From: Trochalopteron elliotii | Lineage: Eukaryota > Chordata > Aves > Passeriformes > Leiothrichidae | Assembly: GCA_024734555.1 (NCBI GenBank) | Contig: JANPWX010000215.1 | Location: 2,176,929-2,240,928 of the forward strand | Length of the DNA: 64,000 nt | Direction: 5' to 3' | Part shown: in pieces, positions 60,784-64,000 of the stretch | Layout: each line of letters opens with the position of its first letter | Position numbering within the stretch: the first letter of the stretch is position 1 | Program-made: the position numbers and the translations under genes | The notes under the pieces: model-generated | What the model was told of the DNA's origin: nothing | Database searches by the model: none | What the model saw: only the letters and a program-made list of their open reading frames with translations

Positions 60784-63700
60784 AAGCACCTGTTGGTTGG
60801 TGTGGAATGACTGCTGTTGGTGCTTGCATAGATCCTTTGGATAGAGCTGGTATTACATGGAGTGGAGAGTACATGTGATGTACAGCATAGCAAATGTGGA
60901 GATCTGTACACTTTAGAAGCAAGGAGGGAAAGGTGCAAATTGTAAATAGGTGCACTTGTTAAATGTTGTGTTTTCCCCTTCTGTTTGCTTTCTGTTACTG
61001 TAAGCACTTCTGTCAAATTGTGTGGTGGGGGAAGAGGGTGAATATCAGATTCTTGAACAGAACTGGGACTTTTCCTTACAGTGTGGTACATCAACTTAGA
61101 GTAACTGTGTGTATGTCTGTGTTTAGGTGAAATGTGTCACTAATGAGCATTTTTTTAAAATAATACTCATAAATTTTAAGTTTATATTTCAGTTCTTGAC
61201 ATTTGACAGTTGAAAATGCAGTATTACTACTTAAATAACAAGATTACTTTGAGGTGTCTGGGTATGAAACTCCTATTAGTAACCCAGTGGCAATAGTTCT
61301 TTATTTTGGGATTCTACACTTTATTTGTTATCCACGATTAGAGGTGACGTGCGGTCTATGAAAGCCAGGAAGGCTCTCTTGGATGACACTATAGTTGAAT
61401 GTGCAGTTTCTAGAATCTGGCATCCTTTCATTCATATTCCCTCTTGCTACCTCTGGGTTGTTATAAGGAGAATATATATTGTTAGATCTAAAGCTGGGTT
61501 TAAAACTAAACAAGAAACAACCCCCACAATAATTACTGACAAAGGAAAAATACAAGACTCTAGAAAATGAACAAGACTTTATCAGACTGGTTTTTAGTAA
61601 GCTTTTTAGAACAGGCATTAAAATCAAGATTGTGCAGTTGGAACTAGGTAGAAAACTTTGAGCATGGGTTTGGAGAGCTTGGTGTAAATTTTTGTGATTT
61701 TTACTGTTTTAATATGTTATGTACCTAAGCAACATTTAAGTGTTAACATGCTGGGTTGTCTTCATTTCCTGCACAGGCTCAGTAAGCAAATGCAGTAGTT
61801 ATCTGTACCTCCAGAGCACTCAACAGTCACATCAAAGTTACATAAGGGAAGATGAAGCAATTCTTTCTGTAGGAGTAAATGCTTATGTAATTGTGAGATT
61901 ACTGACTGACAGCATTAAATAGTTTCTGTAGCACAGTTTGCACATGAGAATTTCTGGGGTAATTGTCAATCATGATGATTATAAACCTTGGGTCCAAAGT
62001 TGTTTGACTCCTGAAGGCTGACTGTTTGGAGGGTTAACTTTTTAATTAGCTAAATCAGGTTTGTTTTATTTTTGAAATAAGTGAGATGCAGCTGTAAGAA
62101 GGTACTATTGAGGCTGTTGCATTGTAGTGAATAATGTTTTTTTTTAAATAGCTATTACTGGTTTTATGCTTCCTGTTTCCTGGAAATGAGCTACACAAAA
62201 TGAAATGGCAATAAACTCAATAGAAAAAGGCTTCTGAGTAACTTACCACTAACTATCTCTGATGCTCCAGTACTTCAGTGAAGATACATGTCCACATTAT
62301 TCTTTCCTTTGCTGGTCTCTCTTAGATGGACCTAAGGGGGTGGATGGGGAAAAAATGTGGGTGATATAAGATTGATTTAAATGACATTAAGTAACCATAA
62401 TACCCCCCCCACACACACCCTCCTCTATTTGAATTGCTATGAGCACTTACCCTGAGAGTCTGTGAAAACTTTTGGAACCTCAACTGTCAGTTTCATATAG
62501 TTGTTGATAACTTTATCTTTTGTCTTTAGACAAAAGATAACTTTTGTCTTTAGACAACTTCTGTAACTGGAGTAGTTTGAGATGACTTATTGATTATTCT
62601 TGATGTTGGGCCCTTAGAAGGAAACATTCTTTATTACAGTTCACAGTCATGAGGGAAACTAGTTCACAATTGACTCACCTTTCTAGCATTTAGATGAGGT
62701 TCAGTTCTGTAGCTGCTGAAATGCATCCATAAGCTTCTTTGATAGCCTGAAAAGATACAGGTGATAACTAAAGACCAGGAGAGTGGGAAGCTGGCTAGAA
62801 GCAGAGAGGTAAACCCTTGGTACCTGTTGTAAAGATATACCTGAAAGATATGCTAGTAATGGAGAGTTGAAAGAGAATTCTGGTTTAAATCATATCAGAA
62901 CTGAAGTCTTCCAGCAAGTGACACAGGCTCTTTCTTCTAGGCTTAAATATTTACACACTAGAATGTTGTTTTAGTTTGGGGGTTGTTTGTGGTTTTTTGA
63001 AATAGAAAAAGAAGAAAACAGCTATAGGCAGATAGTTATATTGATTTAAAACAATTTTTTTCTTCCAAGGATGACAAGTCATAAAATAACTGGAATGGCA
63101 CAATGATCAAATTATTTGGTGACAGTAGTGAATGCTGCTTTTGAACAAGCATGGCAGGGGGGAAGTTACACTTTATGCAATGATGAGACTCAAACTGGCT
63201 TTTGAAATTTTGGTGGACATGCTAAGCAAAATCAATACTTAAATCTGTTGTTCTTAACTTTGCATGAAGTGCTTGGAAGTTGCTGATTTAAATTAAAGAA
63301 TTGAGTGGAGTTATTCTTGCCATGTATGTGTCAGAAGGGAGAAGATAAAAACTCAGTTTTTTCATCTAGGATATCTAAACATTAATTTTTGATAGATTTA
63401 CTGAATAATGAAGAGTTCTCATCTTAAGAAACAAACTGTGGGTTAAAGATCCTACTGAATTCTCAAATTATGCCAGTAACAGGAGAATAAAAGGTTTAAG
63501 GTTCCAAGTGCTAGTATTCCCTTGCACAACTGTCAACATATTATTAACCAAATAAGGCAAGTATTTCAATTTATCTACTGTTTTTAATATAACATCTCAT
63601 CAGATAAGCAAGTAATAAACATCTGTGTGAATATTTAACTTGTGTTTGCTTTTTATGACTGAGTTGGAAACATGCTAAGGGAGCAAGGGAACTCACTATT

Positions 63701-64000
63701 AACTTGTATAACTTTGTGAAAAAGGTATCAGTATAGATCTAAGTACCAGACCTTTCATTTTTCATGTTTCTTTTATATTGATCTTAAAAAAAGGCAAGCC
63801 TTTCAGTCCAGTTGTAAATCAATAAATACAATTCTGTCCAGAAAGCTGGCTTGAAAAATTACAATTTTTTCCTGGTTTATCTTATGTGTGTCTTCTGAAG
63901 TGATTCATATTTCACTTGTAACTTCCTCTAGTCTTCAAACACTATCAAATACCTTTTTACTGGTATTGCAGTGTATTTCTTTCTAGTAGAATTCTTTTCA
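60784..64000 (+). other. TMEM106B: TMEM106B 3' UTR and downstream sequence, running off the window
   Basis: No further coding exon follows the TAA. Candidate poly(A) signals AATAAA lie at 62210-62215, 63486-63491, 63614-63619 and 63821-63826. The human transcript has a 3' UTR of several kilobases, so the longest form may extend past the window. Which signal is used cannot be told from sequence alone. The short ORFs here have no recognisable protein similarity. Confidence 0.75.
62513..62540 (+). other. Perfect 13-bp inverted repeat in the TMEM106B 3' UTR
   Basis: Arms TTATCTTTTGTCT (62513-62525) and AGACAAAAGATAA (62528-62540) are exact reverse complements, separated by TT. The 17-mer beginning at 62517 recurs exactly at 62541-62557, so the hairpin sits in a direct duplication with a 24-bp offset. 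The strand lies within the predicted transcript. Confidence 0.9.

Overview
The window is vertebrate nuclear DNA, most likely from a passerine bird. Three kinds of repeat support this: CR1 LINE fragments (near 38.5 kb and 50.3-50.6 kb), a tRNA-headed SINE with a CR1-like tail that resembles passerine TguSINE1 (20.92-21.05 kb), and two solo LTRs of avian endogenous-retrovirus type (6.3-6.7 kb and 42.4-43.6 kb). The background is AT-rich, with only two CpG-island segments. Nothing looks prokaryotic: no operons, Shine-Dalgarno-led ORFs or CRISPR arrays. Most open frames are short chance ORFs.

The one gene identified with certainty is TMEM106B on the + strand. Its seven coding exons lie between 52995 and 60783. 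They join in frame through GT-AG introns to give 275 codons plus stop. The product is a type II membrane protein of late endosomes and lysosomes. Its promoter is the CpG-rich segment ending in an assembly gap (50641-51319). The first, non-coding part of the transcript should run from there to the acceptor at 52991-52992. The 3' UTR starts at 60784 and contains several AATAAA signals and a perfect 13-bp hairpin.

Layout: 1-12.85 kb is AT-rich DNA with one solo LTR and one weak exon candidate (59-385). 12.86-13.70 kb is a strong CpG island with no recognisable protein. A good minus-strand splice donor suggests a leftward transcript; known synteny would make THSD7A the divergent neighbour, but none of its exons are visible. 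13.9-14.1 kb and 22.45-22.84 kb look like possible regulatory elements. 14.1-50.3 kb is intergenic DNA with simple repeats, the SINE, CR1 pieces, an LTR with an exact 50-bp internal duplication, and a GGGAT array running into a 400-N gap. 50.3-64 kb is the TMEM106B locus.

I found no convincing new multi-gene system. The best leads are the uncharacterised CpG island at 13 kb, the CR1 tail abutting the TMEM106B promoter, the pentamer array apparently seeded inside a CR1 copy, the duplicated LTR block and the 3' UTR hairpin. All motif and family calls come from reading the sequence and from memory; no search was run.
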